Positions 32,899 through 39,823 of a stretch of DNA of 64,000 bases are shown one piece after another. The position numbers and the translations under genes are program-made. The stretch is taken from the NCBI RefSeq assembly GCF_010811875.1, contig NZ_VKHP01000006.1, forward strand, positions 34,013 to 98,012, given 5' to 3'. Below the pieces are notes generated by a model. The model was not told the origin of the DNA. It was given only the letters and a program-made list of their open reading frames with translations, and did not search any database. The stretch comes from Bradyrhizobium uaiense. Lineage in GTDB: Bacteria; Pseudomonadota; Alphaproteobacteria; Rhizobiales; Xanthobacteraceae. The number at the start of each line of letters is the position of its first letter. Positions within the stretch are counted from its first letter, which is position 1.

Positions 32899-32992
32899 CG
32901 GGCCCACCGAAACATCTTCGCAACCGGACGATGAGCACGCTCGCGCCAGACAAATGGCGATGTGTTCGCCGCTCCAACAGCGAGGTTCCGGA

Positions 32993-33307
32993 ATGTTCGG
33001 TGAAGTCAGTGTGCCAAGTCTCTTGCTCGGGGGTGCCGGCGTCGGCGCGACCTATTTCGCGTATCTGTGCGCCACCAAGGGTGTGAAAGCGGCGTTGGCT
33101 TGGCTCAAGAGCGAATGGGCCTCGGGCGCCGCTGCGGTCGAGAAGGTCAGGGCCGATCTCACCCAGCTTGAAACCGGCGTGGTGTCGACCGTCAAGGCGG
33201 ACGTGGCCGCGCTCCAGAGCCGCGTTTCGGTGCTCGAGGCGCGGGCGACGGCGGCTATTCCCACTCCGGCCCCTGTGCTGACCGCGCCTGTTTTGCCGCA
33301 GCCGTAA
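32993..33307 (+). CDS. Small phage protein with membrane-like segment and coiled coil
   Basis: 104 residues. MFGEVSVPSLLLGGAGVGAT begins with a weak hydrophobic span, followed by a helix (ALAWLKSEWASGAAAVEKVR) and a coiled coil (VKADVAALQSRVSVLEARA), then a Pro-rich tail. Located just before the HNH and lysis genes. It could be a holin-associated or tail-tip protein. Function unknown. Confidence 0.5.
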   Translation: MFGEVSVPSLLLGGAGVGATYFAYLCATKGVKAALAWLKSEWASGAAAVEKVRADLTQLETGVVSTVKADVAALQSRVSVLEARATAAIPTPAPVLTAPVLPQP

Positions 33308-33322
33308 CCAGGGGGAGGCGGA

Positions 33323-33817
33323 ATGAAAGCGCGAAAGAGGCAGCCTCTCTCTGAGAGGTTTTGGTCTAAGGTCGAGCAGTGTGGGCCGGATCAATGCTGG
33401 CCCTGGCGAGCCGCGGTTAATGCAAACGGTTACGGACGGCTAACCGCAGGGCGCGGCGTCAACTTGAAGGCTCATCGTGTCGCCTATGAACTGACAGAAG
33501 GCGAAATCGCGGAGGGCATGAGTGTCTTGCATAAGTGCGATAATCCGCCGTGCTGCAACCCCAACCATCTATTCTTGGGAACGAAAAAAGACAACACGAG
33601 GGACATGTTGTCGAAGCATAGAGGTTCTCAACCGCCTCATTCGTTTGGAGAAAAGCACCACAACACCAAGTTCGATGAAGGCGCGGCGAGAAAAATCATA
33701 GCCGATCAACGCACGCACCGCGCAATCGCTGTTGAATACGGCATCTCGTGGATGACCGTCTTTCGACTGAAGCACGGCCAGACGTGGAAGAAACTTGACC
33801 GTGAGGTGCGCCCATGA
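33323..33817 (+). CDS. HNH homing-type endonuclease
   Basis: 164 residues. The N-terminal QCWPWRAAVNANGYG and HRVAYELTEG elements and the HNH core LHKCDNPPCCNPNHLFLGT (69-87; H70, D73, N79, H82) are those of HNH_3 free-standing homing nucleases. The C-terminal helix-turn-helix (AIAVEYGISWMTVFRLKHG) would recognise the target site. Inserted between a tail gene and the lysis genes; its stop overlaps the endolysin start (ATGA). Confidence 0.85.
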   Translation: MKARKRQPLSERFWSKVEQCGPDQCWPWRAAVNANGYGRLTAGRGVNLKAHRVAYELTEGEIAEGMSVLHKCDNPPCCNPNHLFLGTKKDNTRDMLSKHRGSQPPHSFGEKHHNTKFDEGAARKIIADQRTHRAIAVEYGISWMTVFRLKHGQTWKKLDREVRP

Positions 33818-34632
33818 GGCAATTCAGCCGCGTTGCTCGCGAACGTCTTACGGAGCCATGGGAAGAGATCGTTTTGTACGTCTATGACGACAAACGACCG
33901 AAGGTTCATGGGCGCTATCCAGAGTGGGATGGAGGGCCTATCCGAGGCACATTGACCCTTGGGGCTGGTCACACCGATGCTGCCGGCGCTCCCAAGATCG
34001 TCAAGGGGATGAGGATCACGAGAGAAGAGGCCGGGGAAATTCTTTCCAATGACCTCGCGCCGTGTGTGGCAGCGGTCAATCGGCTGTTGCGCGTTGAGGT
34101 GACGCAGCACCAATTTGATGCGTTGGTGGACACCTATTTCAACTGTCCGAGTGCCGCCGTCGCCGCCATCAAGCTCATCAACGCCGGTCAACCCGAGAAG
34201 GTGCCGGCGAAGCTATTGCAGTACACCTTCTCCAAGGGCGAGCACATGAACGGGCTCACCCGCCGGCGCACCGCGGAAATCGCGTGGTTCAACACCGCGG
34301 ATCATATCGAGCCCCCGCCGGCGCCGAACCCGGACATTGTTCATTCGCCGAAGGCTGAGCGCAATCCGCCTCCGAAAACCATCGGCAAGTCCAAGACAGC
34401 CGCCGCGGGCGCGAGCATCTTTTCGCTATCGCTCGCCGAGGCCGCTACGGCGCTCAATGACCTTCTTGAGCCGATCCGGGAGGCGAAGGGCTCGCTTGAC
34501 GAGCTCGGCCTCGGGGACGGCCTTGCGATCGCGCTGCATGATCCGAAGTTCTTGCTGTGCATCGCAGCGGCTGGCCTGTGCGCCTTCATCATCTGGGACC
34601 GTCGCAGCAAACTCATGAGCGAGCATGTTTAG
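33814..34632 (+). CDS. Endolysin, GH24 lysozyme with C-terminal membrane span
   Basis: 272 residues. The N-terminal 150 residues are a lysozyme (GH24): EPWEEIVLYVYDD supplies the catalytic Glu (E17 or E18), and GTLTLGAGHT (45-54) is the GxGHT active-site box. QHQFDALVDTYFNCPSAAVA follows as usual. The C-terminal 70 residues carry a linker and a membrane span (FLLCIAAAGLCAFIIW at about 244-260), which is unusual for a soluble endolysin. There is no N-terminal signal, so release needs a holin. Confidence 0.85.
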   Translation: MRQFSRVARERLTEPWEEIVLYVYDDKRPKVHGRYPEWDGGPIRGTLTLGAGHTDAAGAPKIVKGMRITREEAGEILSNDLAPCVAAVNRLLRVEVTQHQFDALVDTYFNCPSAAVAAIKLINAGQPEKVPAKLLQYTFSKGEHMNGLTRRRTAEIAWFNTADHIEPPPAPNPDIVHSPKAERNPPPKTIGKSKTAAAGASIFSLSLAEAATALNDLLEPIREAKGSLDELGLGDGLAIALHDPKFLLCIAAAGLCAFIIWDRRSKLMSEHV

Positions 34633-35227
34633 CGCACTGGAGGCCATCGGCGCGGCCTGGCGCACTGTTGCCCATATCTCGGCATGGTCCGGGCTCTCGC
34701 TCGGTGCGCTGGCTGCCTGCGGCGCGCTGTTCTATTTCGACCCGCTCGCGCGGCGCGTCGCGATCGCGGGCGCCGGCGTGGTGCTTGTCGGATGGGTCTG
34801 CCTCATCCACGGGCATTCGGTCGGCGCTGCCGATGAGCGCGCGCGGTTGCAGACCCTTTCCGATCATGCCGACGCGCGGGCCGCTACGGCTGCATCGGCG
34901 GATGAAAAGGCGCTCGTCAGCGCCATCGAATCGAAAGCGAAGGACCAACATGACGCCGACCTTGCTGAAATCGCCCGCCTCAAAGCGGCTGGCGCAAGCT
35001 GCGCTTTTGATCCTGACGGTGACGCTAGCGGCCTGCGCGCACAGCCCGGAGACGCTGGCGCCAGCACCGCCGGCGGCAAAGCGAAATCTGCCGGCAACGC
35101 CGCGCCTCCTGACAAAGGCACCCCCGGTGCCGCATCTGGACGCCGAGTGCTATTTCCCCTGGTTCCGCGTTCCTGGCTGCCGGGGAAAGGACACCACGGC
35201 GATGCTGCTGCTGACGGTCAGCGATGA
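34625..35227 (+). CDS. Inner-membrane spanin-like protein (Rz-type)
   Basis: 200 residues. Two membrane spans at about 20-38 and 45-62 (GALAACGALFYFD, IAGAGVVLVGWVCLIHG) are followed by a helical periplasmic segment (ERARLQTLSDHADARAATAA, ESKAKDQHDADLAEIARL) and a Gly/Ala tail. The place after the endolysin and the embedded lipoprotein gene argue for an i-spanin. Two spans instead of one is atypical. It overlaps the endolysin by 8 bp. Confidence 0.65.
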   Translation: MFSALEAIGAAWRTVAHISAWSGLSLGALAACGALFYFDPLARRVAIAGAGVVLVGWVCLIHGHSVGAADERARLQTLSDHADARAATAASADEKALVSAIESKAKDQHDADLAEIARLKAAGASCAFDPDGDASGLRAQPGDAGASTAGGKAKSAGNAAPPDKGTPGAASGRRVLFPLVPRSWLPGKGHHGDAAADGQR

Positions 35228-35303
35228 CAATGAACTGCGGAGCAGGCTCGGCGCGGTGCCGACCTGGTATGCGAACGTTCGCAAGAGCTACGGCGGGAAG
35301 TGA
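34950..35303 (+). CDS. Outer-membrane spanin lipoprotein (Rz1-type), embedded in the Rz frame
   Basis: 117 residues in the +1 frame inside the i-spanin gene and extending beyond it. A signal peptide ends in a lipobox (LTVTLAAC, Cys29). The mature part is Pro-rich (ETLAPAPPAAKRNLPATP), as in Rz1 proteins. Overlap of Rz and Rz1 in different frames is a classic lysis layout. The C-terminal half (AECYFPWFRVPGCRGKDTT) is longer than usual. Its stop overlaps the next start (TGATG). Confidence 0.8.
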   Translation: MTPTLLKSPASKRLAQAALLILTVTLAACAHSPETLAPAPPAAKRNLPATPRLLTKAPPVPHLDAECYFPWFRVPGCRGKDTTAMLLLTVSDDNELRSRLGAVPTWYANVRKSYGGK

Positions 35304-35620
35304 TGGAAACCTCAACTGTGGTGGCGATCGTCGGCGGTACTCTCGCGGCCGTAGTTTCCGTGGGTAGCATCCTTACATTCTGGATGAACTTCTCGAATCG
35401 GATCGTCGAAGCGAAATCCATCGCCGATGCGGCAACCAAGCAGGCTTCCGGCGCCGTCTCCCGGGCGATCACGCTTGAGAAGGAGCTCACCGATCTCCGG
35501 GTTGAGGTGGCGCGGGACTACGTGTCGAAAGACACTCTTGGCGCCCTCGAAAAGCGCGTTATTGATGCGATCAACGCGCTTGGAACCCGCATTGACGGGC
35601 TCGTGAAGAGCCAGCATTAG
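35303..35620 (+). CDS. Holin-like small membrane protein
   Basis: 105 residues. One N-terminal hydrophobic span (VVAIVGGTLAAVVSVGSILT) is followed by a long coiled coil (RAITLEKELTDLRVEVARDY, LEKRVIDAINALGTRIDGL). It resembles XhlA-like or DUF-type holin partners. The ATG at 35303 overlaps the Rz1-like stop. No other clear holin is present in the lysis cassette, so this or the small peptides nearby may serve. Confidence 0.55.
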   Translation: METSTVVAIVGGTLAAVVSVGSILTFWMNFSNRIVEAKSIADAATKQASGAVSRAITLEKELTDLRVEVARDYVSKDTLGALEKRVIDAINALGTRIDGLVKSQH

Positions 35621-35698
35621 GGATGAACGTTGCCAGCCCCGAGGGTGACCGGCTTGGTTGGAGCCGTCGGGCACTACGTGATGCACGGGCCGAAATAA

Positions 35699-35776
35699 TC
35701 ACCGAAGCATCGCCATGACCAGGGCGACAACCAGCAGCACCGCGCAGGCGCCGAGCACGAATTGCGGGCGCCTCAT
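35699..35776 (-). CDS. 25-residue membrane peptide
   Basis: The minus-strand frame reads MRRPQFVLGA then CAVLLVVALVMAMLR: a positively charged start and a continuous hydrophobic span. A good ribosome site (aagga) lies 6 nt upstream of the ATG. Tiny, so a chance frame is possible, but hydrophobicity and the ribosome site make it worth listing. Confidence 0.4.
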   Translation of the reverse strand: MRRPQFVLGACAVLLVVALVMAMLR

Positions 35777-35828
35777 AAGTCATCCTTCATCGGCTCGAAG
35801 AGTTCTTCGCTGAGGCATCGCTGCGAAG

Positions 35829-35859
35829 GTGAGAACGATCGCTTCAATCGTTCCCTCAC
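35829..35859. terminator. Hairpin, possible late-operon terminator
   Basis: gtgag-aacgat at 35829-35839 pairs with atcgtt-ccctcac at 35847-35859 across a 7-nt loop, with a 2-nt bulge. There is no clear T run, so it may be a terminator of weak type or a protein site. Confidence 0.35.
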
Positions 35860-35887
35860 ATTACCCGCCGCTTTCGATCGTTGGTGC

Positions 35888-35903
35888 TGTCCTGGTTAGG
35901 ACA
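35888..35903. promoter_or_regulatory. Perfect 16-bp palindromic operator-like site
   Basis: TGTCCTGGTTAGGACA has 6-bp arms around a 4-bp centre, and a further half-site AGGACA lies at 35919-35924. It is 150 bp upstream of the gene at 36053 and may control the right-arm accessory genes. Confidence 0.45.
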
Positions 35904-36052
35904 CTCGCTGAGGGAATTAGGACAGTGAATCTGACCGGAACGGACGGGCGCGGTGAAGGTTGGATATTGGGGATAGAGCTTTAATTTGCTCGCGAACTGA
36001 AGGTAAGGCGATACAATGCAGCCCTTAGTTGATCTCACGAAGAGGGGTAGCA

Positions 36053-36232
36053 ATGGCAGGCAAAAGTTCCGGCGGCGGCAAGCGTTATGAAAGCCCGCCG
36101 CCAAAAACGTCGCGTCCGGTCAAGCATGTCGCGGGCCAGAAGCTCCAAAGCGGCAACAAAGCCGAACGGACATTGGCAGCATCAGTCGAGCGACACATCG
36201 AGCCAAGACGACCGCCCGGCAAAAAGCGGTAG
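36053..36232 (+). CDS. Small basic phage protein
   Basis: 59 residues, Lys/Arg/Ser-rich (KSSGGGKRYESPPPKTSRP, LQSGNKAERTLAASVERHIE). A ribosome site (gaggggt) precedes the ATG. No motif. A different frame over the same DNA leads into the gene at 36249, so one of the two may be a shadow. Confidence 0.45.
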   Translation: MAGKSSGGGKRYESPPPKTSRPVKHVAGQKLQSGNKAERTLAASVERHIEPRRPPGKKR

Positions 36233-36248
36233 CTCTTACCCGCTTGTT

Positions 36249-36596
36249 TTGGTCGAGTGGGAAGACAGCCAGCGTCCGCTTGCGGCGTGGCAATGGGCGG
36301 ACGAGTATTCGTTACCTGATACGGTCAAATGCTGTTCGGTCGGTTTTCTAATTGCTGAGACTGATACCGCATTGGCTCTTGCACCCAATCTCGGGGATAT
36401 TGAACAAGAGCGAGAGCAGGTATGCGGAATCATCCGCATACCTGCATCCGCCGTCACTCGGCTTTCCCACCTTCAATTACCCGGAAATTGCGCGTTACGC
36501 GAACGGGCCGGTTCGGCTCTAACGGCAACACCGCGTCGATCAAATCGCCGATCGTCCAAACGCGGTCGGCAACGCCGAGCGCGACGGCAGGAGTAG
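36249..36596 (+). CDS. Conserved phage-type small protein, start and C-terminus uncertain
   Basis: The frame encodes LVEWEDSQRPLAAWQWAD, VKCCSVGFLIAETDTALALA and IIRIPASAVTRL, which resembles a small conserved protein of Proteobacteria prophages with a beta-sandwich look. The only in-frame start nearby is TTG at 36249, without a good ribosome site, and the frame is open further upstream to 36087. After about residue 80 the sequence turns basic and repetitive over the antisense transposase remnant, so the natural C-terminus was probably lost at that junction. Confidence 0.45.
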   Translation: MVEWEDSQRPLAAWQWADEYSLPDTVKCCSVGFLIAETDTALALAPNLGDIEQEREQVCGIIRIPASAVTRLSHLQLPGNCALRERAGSALTATPRRSNRRSSKRGRQRRARRQE

Positions 36597-36663
36597 TCCG
36601 CAGCGCTTCAAGCGGGGCGTGTTGGGAAGACGATACCACTTCCCGCTCTTGCCCTTGGTCCAA
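36454..36663 (-). pseudogene. C-terminal remnant of an IS transposase
   Basis: HAPLEALRTTPAVALGVADR, then VWTIGDLIDAVL, reads as the last 35 residues of a DDE transposase of the type ending with RHKTL-RTTPAMAxGV-x-DRxW-x-xxDL. The catalytic core is absent. The remainder (residues about 45-69) ends with FRVIEGGKAE, a tail seen in small rhizobial proteins. I treat it as a decayed insertion sequence end that now overlaps the truncated gene at 36540. Confidence 0.5.
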
Positions 36664-36764
36664 AGCTTCCAGCCGCGCTCTTTGGCCTTCTCCAGGAAGG
36701 TCTCATGCGGATCTGGATCGGTTTCTTTCAGGTCGTAGCTGGCAAGATAGGTTGGCACGGTCAC
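36540..36764 (-). pseudogene. Truncated small conserved protein (YDLKETDPDPH family)
   Basis: MTVPTYLASYDLKETDPDPH, then FLEKAKERGWKLWTKG and KWYRLPNT form the first 48 residues of a small family I remember as about 85-95 residues long (ending with an ITVEKWI-like strand). After KWYRLPNT the sequence changes to basic, low-information residues at the transposase remnant. The C-terminal half is therefore missing. Confidence 0.5.
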
Positions 36765-36940
36765 AGCCCCACGTGATGCTGCATGATAGCTATGGCGGCG
36801 GACGCCGGTTGCCAGTCTTGTTGATAAAATGTTCTGCCAGATCTTGGGACATCACAGAATAAGCCATTGAACAAGCAGGTGATCACGGCCCGGCGAAAAT
36901 CGGGGTGCCCTAGTCTCAGGACGCCAAGAACAAACGCGGT

Positions 36941-37255
36941 TCAATCCATCGGATTTTTGATAGCCGTTGGGGCCAGTTTAGCAGCAAGCTCGATTCGAAT
37001 CGTTCCGTCTGGCTTGACTACGACTGCGCCAGCGCCGGCCTGCTTGGCGGCGTTGATTACTCGCTCGAGATCGGCCTCAGCAAAGCGTACGGCTTTGGCG
37101 CGGTTGGCTTTGAGGTAGTTCGCAAGGAAGTCTTGCGCCTCCTGAAGCTGTGCTTTGCTGCACCCAGTGCGCACTGTCTTTCGGCCGTCGATGACGGTCC
37201 AGGTTTCGCGTTCTTGGTCGAGCCAGAGGCGCGGGCCGGATTTTGGGCGAGGCAT
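36941..37255 (-). CDS. Hypothetical prophage protein with integrase-like N-terminus
   Basis: 104 residues. MPRPKSGPRLWLDQERETW, then TVIDGRKTVRTGCSKAQ resembles the first 40 residues of a group of rhizobial tyrosine integrases. The rest (RFAEADLERVINAAKQAGAG, AVVVKPDGTIRIELAAKL) resembles a separate small phage protein (DGTI-type). It looks like a fusion of two families. It is downstream of a frameshifted excisionase-like gene. Role unknown. Confidence 0.55.
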   Translation of the reverse strand: MPRPKSGPRLWLDQERETWTVIDGRKTVRTGCSKAQLQEAQDFLANYLKANRAKAVRFAEADLERVINAAKQAGAGAVVVKPDGTIRIELAAKLAPTAIKNPMD

Positions 37256-37451
37256 TTCTTTTCCTTCATCTCCCGGAGGAAACGGAGAGCCGCGAAGTCT
37301 TGGCGCCCGACCCGGAAGATGGTGAGCATCCCGCGCGCAGGCTCACTTCCGTGACAATGGCGCGGAAATAGAGGCCGCAAGCCTCCTGGAGGGTGATCGG
37401 CATATCGTCGGTCAACTCAGGCCGCACAAAGCGTGATGGTCGGTCGCTCAT
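37244..37451 (-). pseudogene. Frameshifted excisionase-like gene
   Basis: The N-terminal frame (37451 inward) gives RPELTDDMPITLQEACGLYF, then TEVSLRA. The family pattern continues (EPARGMLTIFRVGRQDF, then LRFLREMKEKKC) only in another frame. The shift falls at about 37345. The intact product would be a 65-residue helix-turn-helix protein. It could be a sequencing error, but a genuine lesion fits the decayed neighbourhood. Confidence 0.55.
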
Positions 37452-37518
37452 GGACTATTGGTTTTGCTGCGCACGGCTTGCTCTACCAGCCGCGCAAATC
37501 CCCGTCGGTCGGCACCGT

Positions 37519-37788
37519 CTAGCTTTTCGCTTTCGGTGGCAACCTACCGGCAGCCACTTCCGCGGCACGCCAGCGCTCGTATGAGTTAAGCTCAGGTGCT
37601 GATGCTGTCACAAGGCCGCTGGCGCGGTCCAGGGCGGCGTCCAGCGCCTTCCGGTCCCATCGGGTGGTCCCGGGGATCGGGCCGGGGACAATGCCCTTGG
37701 CGCGCCACTGGTCGAACGCGGCGAGCGTATTGCAACCGCAGTAATTTGCGGCCTCTTGTTTCGAGAGAACTCGAGGCGGTTGGGTCAT
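37519..37788 (-). CDS. Helix-turn-helix excisionase-like protein
   Basis: 89 residues from MTQPPRVLSKQEAANYCGCN, then TLAAFDQWRAKGIVPGPIPG, TTRWDRKALDAAL. This is the MerR/AlpA-type winged helix read by small phage excisionases. It is coupled by ATGA to the upstream gene (37785). Possibly the control of an older integrated element now lost. Confidence 0.6.
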   Translation of the reverse strand: MTQPPRVLSKQEAANYCGCNTLAAFDQWRAKGIVPGPIPGTTRWDRKALDAALDRASGLVTASAPELNSYERWRAAEVAAGRLPPKAKS

Positions 37789-38105
37789 TGCGGATCGTCG
37801 CGCCCTTTTGCAGCTAGCAGCCGTAGCTTCTTGAGCGCATTGGCGTAGCCCGGGCTGATTCCAGGCTTGGGAGCGCCCAGTTGGACAGCTGTGTTGCGGG
37901 CACCCGACCGCTTGACCGCGCCTTGCGGGGCCTCGCGCTCTTTTTCGGCTACGAAAGCGTGAAGGAGCGCAATATCGAATGACCAGTTTCCGAAAATCTT
38001 CGCGGCGCCTGGGATCTTGCCGGCGGCTGCCTGATTCCGAATGGTGCGCTCGCTCTCGCCCAAGATATCGGCCGCTTCGCCGATTTTGCACCGCTTACGG
38101 CTCAT
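37785..38105 (-). CDS. Helix-turn-helix DNA-binding protein
   Basis: 106 residues. KRCKIGEAADILGESERTIR, then NQAAAGKIPGAAKIFGNWSF is an excisionase-type helix-turn-helix plus wing; the C-terminal half is basic (QGAVKRSGARNTAVQLGA). First gene of a two-gene operon with 37519. It may be a terminase-small-like or regulatory protein. Function not established. Confidence 0.6.
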   Translation of the reverse strand: MSRKRCKIGEAADILGESERTIRNQAAAGKIPGAAKIFGNWSFDIALLHAFVAEKEREAPQGAVKRSGARNTAVQLGAPKPGISPGYANALKKLRLLAAKGRDDPQ

Positions 38106-38123
38106 GACGGTTGGGCCGCTACC

Positions 38124-38366
38124 TCATCCGGCGGCAGCAGCGCGCCGAATATATGACGGCGCGGGAACGGGGCGGTGATTTTCCTCAGCAGCCTCGATCC
38201 AGCATGCAACAGCATCTTGGATGTTCTGCACTGCCTCGAATTCGGTCTCACCATCCGACATGCAGCCAGGGAGATCGGGAACGGTCGCGAGGAAACCCCC
38301 GCCGTCCTCGTCGGAAAGCGGTTCGATCACGATGGTATAGTGCGGACGCTCGCCCATGATCTTCAA
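38124..38366 (-). CDS. hicB: HicB antitoxin
   Basis: 80 residues. HYTIVIEPLSDEDGGGFLAT, VPDLPGCMSDGETEFEAVQN and a helix (DAVACWIEAAEENHRPVPAP) are the standard HicB RNase H-like fold. A C-terminal DNA-binding domain is missing, which is normal for the short HicB type; transcriptional control may be supplied by the ribbon-helix-helix protein upstream. It neutralises the HicA next to it and overlaps it by ATGA. Confidence 0.9.
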   Translation of the reverse strand: MKIMGERPHYTIVIEPLSDEDGGGFLATVPDLPGCMSDGETEFEAVQNIQDAVACWIEAAEENHRPVPAPSYIRRAAAAG

Positions 38367-38590
38367 TCCCGCAAAAAGGCTACCAGTTTCTTGATATATA
38401 TCGGCTTAATTGGGCGTCTGAAAGGGATGGTGAGTATCTCCTTCTTGCCCGGTTTGCTCACCTTGAAATGCGAGCCACCGCCTCGAGGCGGGGATAGCTT
38501 CGCCCCGTACTCTTCGCAAACCAACCCGATCTGGCCAATTCGCCACCCAGCGGCCGGGTTCCTGGCCATTTCATCGAGTCGACCACTCAT
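38363..38590 (-). CDS. hicA: HicA mRNA interferase toxin (variant)
   Basis: 75 residues. The C-terminal 45 residues carry the HicA core GGSHFKVSKPGKK (H41 catalytic), LTIPFRRPIKPIYIKKLVAF. The N-terminus (RLDEMARNPAAGWRIGQIGL, then VCEEYGAKL) is longer than in classic HicA. The toxin would cleave mRNA. It lies between the ribbon-helix-helix gene and hicB with ATGA overlaps on both sides. Toxin before antitoxin is the usual order. Confidence 0.85.
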   Translation of the reverse strand: MSGRLDEMARNPAAGWRIGQIGLVCEEYGAKLSPPRGGGSHFKVSKPGKKEILTIPFRRPIKPIYIKKLVAFLRD

Positions 38591-38793
38591 TTGGAGGCTT
38601 TTACGGCTTTCTCAAGGGCTTGCTCTACGAGCCGACGAATAGCCTCGGGGCGTCCTGGCAAATCATCCTGGACACGCCGCCAGTCATCGATGGCTCTCAG
38701 AGCATCCGTTCTCATGCGCACGGTCACGGGTTCGCTTTCTACGGAAGGGCGACCACGGCGTGATTTTTTAATGTTATTTATTGTTGACGGCAT
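38587..38793 (-). CDS. Ribbon-helix-helix protein leading the hicAB operon
   Basis: 68 residues. RRGRPSVESEPVTVRMRTDA, then LRAIDDWRRVQDDLPGRPEA and IRRLVEQALEKAVKA form an RHH (MetJ/Arc) domain. It is the first gene of a three-gene operon and has no Shine-Dalgarno sequence; a palindrome lies 4 nt upstream of its ATG. It probably autoregulates the operon because the short HicB lacks a DNA-binding domain. Confidence 0.8.
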   Translation of the reverse strand: MPSTINNIKKSRRGRPSVESEPVTVRMRTDALRAIDDWRRVQDDLPGRPEAIRRLVEQALEKAVKASK

Positions 38794-38796
38794 GAA

Positions 38797-38812
38797 TTTA
38801 TGATGTCATAAA
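38797..38812. promoter_or_regulatory. Palindromic operator at the hic operon start
   Basis: TTTATGATGTCATAAA has perfect 7-bp arms and a 2-bp centre, ending 4 nt before the ATG of the ribbon-helix-helix gene. It is AT-rich and overlaps the expected -10/initiation region. Likely operator of that protein. Confidence 0.6.
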
Positions 38813-38818
38813 ACAGCG

Positions 38819-38851
38819 AGCCGAGCAAGTGGTGGAAACACTGGCTCGGCT
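38819..38851. other. Strong 13-bp hairpin between the hic operon and the next gene
   Basis: The arm 38819-38831 (agccgagcaagtg) pairs with 38839-38851 with one mismatch around the loop gtggaaa. No T run follows. It may be a terminator for the plus strand, a leader hairpin of the gene at 38876, or a protein site. Confidence 0.5.
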
Positions 38852-38875
38852 CTGACCCAAACCACGGAGCGAACC

Positions 38876-39610
38876 ATGGTCCAAGCTACCCGCGTGCATA
38901 GCATGCCGCCCTCGCGCTCGTCCTTCCCAATGCCATCGTGCACCTCCGGTGCCGATAAATTGTCGGGCCTCGATGCGATTCGAGATAGCCAGCCGGCCGC
39001 ATGTCAGCCCCCGCGAGATCTGATCGAACCGCGCGAGCCCATCCCGGCTTGTAAGGGCGGCGGCATTGAGGGGACTGGGATCAATAGAAGGACTGCTTTG
39101 ATGAACATGCTCGTAAGCTCTGCCGCACTCACTGCCGGCTCTACTGTCGTCGCAGCCGTTCCCGCAGCCACTCGCGCGCACCCTGCGTTGAGAGCTATGC
39201 CTTTCGATCCGATCTTTGCTGCGATCGAAGCTCATCAGCGGGCGTGCGTCAATTTGGAAAGGCACCTAAGCTACCAAGGTGACCTTGAGAGCGAGATCCC
39301 GCGGGAAAAGCGGCAATCTTCGTACAACGTTTGGGATGGACTGACGATAGTTGCATCTGATGACCCGCGGTGGATGGCTGCAGAGCGCCGAACCCAGGAA
39401 TTGTCCGGAGCCGAGGACGATGCAACTCTTGACCTCGTCCAGATTGCGCCGACCACGCTGGCCGGTGTTGCAGCTCTCATGAAGCACGTCGCCGATTGCG
39501 AAAAAAAGGGAACGGAATGGCCAACCTATGACGAAGACGGTTGCGATATGACATTCGACAACCTTCTACACCGGAACATAGCTGACCTGTTTTCTTCAGT
39601 CGTCGGCTAG
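38876..39610 (+). CDS. Rhizobial prophage-type exported protein of unknown function
   Basis: 244 residues. NRRTALMNMLVSSAALTAGS (about 70-90) is a twin-arginine-like signal core; the following domain (DPIFAAIEAHQRACVNLERH, DDPRWMAAERRTQELSGAED, VQIAPTTLAGVAALMKHV) is one I remember from many rhizobial prophage proteins. The frame opens at 38876 with MVQATRVHS, 70 residues before the signal. A start nearer 39090 would fit the signal better, but no standard start codon is in frame there. So the start is uncertain. Confidence 0.55.
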   Translation: MVQATRVHSMPPSRSSFPMPSCTSGADKLSGLDAIRDSQPAACQPPRDLIEPREPIPACKGGGIEGTGINRRTALMNMLVSSAALTAGSTVVAAVPAATRAHPALRAMPFDPIFAAIEAHQRACVNLERHLSYQGDLESEIPREKRQSSYNVWDGLTIVASDDPRWMAAERRTQELSGAEDDATLDLVQIAPTTLAGVAALMKHVADCEKKGTEWPTYDEDGCDMTFDNLLHRNIADLFSSVVG

Positions 39611-39823
39611 CGAGGAAGAGACGTCGGCAAGCGATGGTCTTCCAACTACAGCAGACACAAGCGCCGGGCGAGGGTAGGGCTCGCCGGGCGCCCGGCGTTT
39701 CGGCGAGCTCTCAGAACTATGCCACAAGCGGATAAGGCGCTGCGGCCGATGCGACGCTGGTCACGGCGGCGACACAAAGGCAAGCGAGGATCTAGAGACG
39801 CGACCAGCGATCTGGAGGAACTC

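Larger units (their letters stand above)
35621..36052. other. Gene-poor stretch after the lysis genes
   Basis: It holds a possible minus-strand membrane peptide (35699-35776), a hairpin (35829-35859) and a palindromic operator-like site (35888-35903). Nothing else is supported. Confidence 0.5.

Noticed and set aside
35571..35783. A 70-residue minus-strand frame after the lysis genes
   Set aside because: Basic, motif-free and overlapping the 3' end of the holin-like gene; the 25-residue membrane peptide in another frame with a ribosome site is the better candidate.
38798..39265. A 155-residue minus-strand frame over the gene at 38876
   Set aside because: It is antisense to a frame with a twin-arginine signal and family-like domain, and it lacks a ribosome site and any fold-like pattern.
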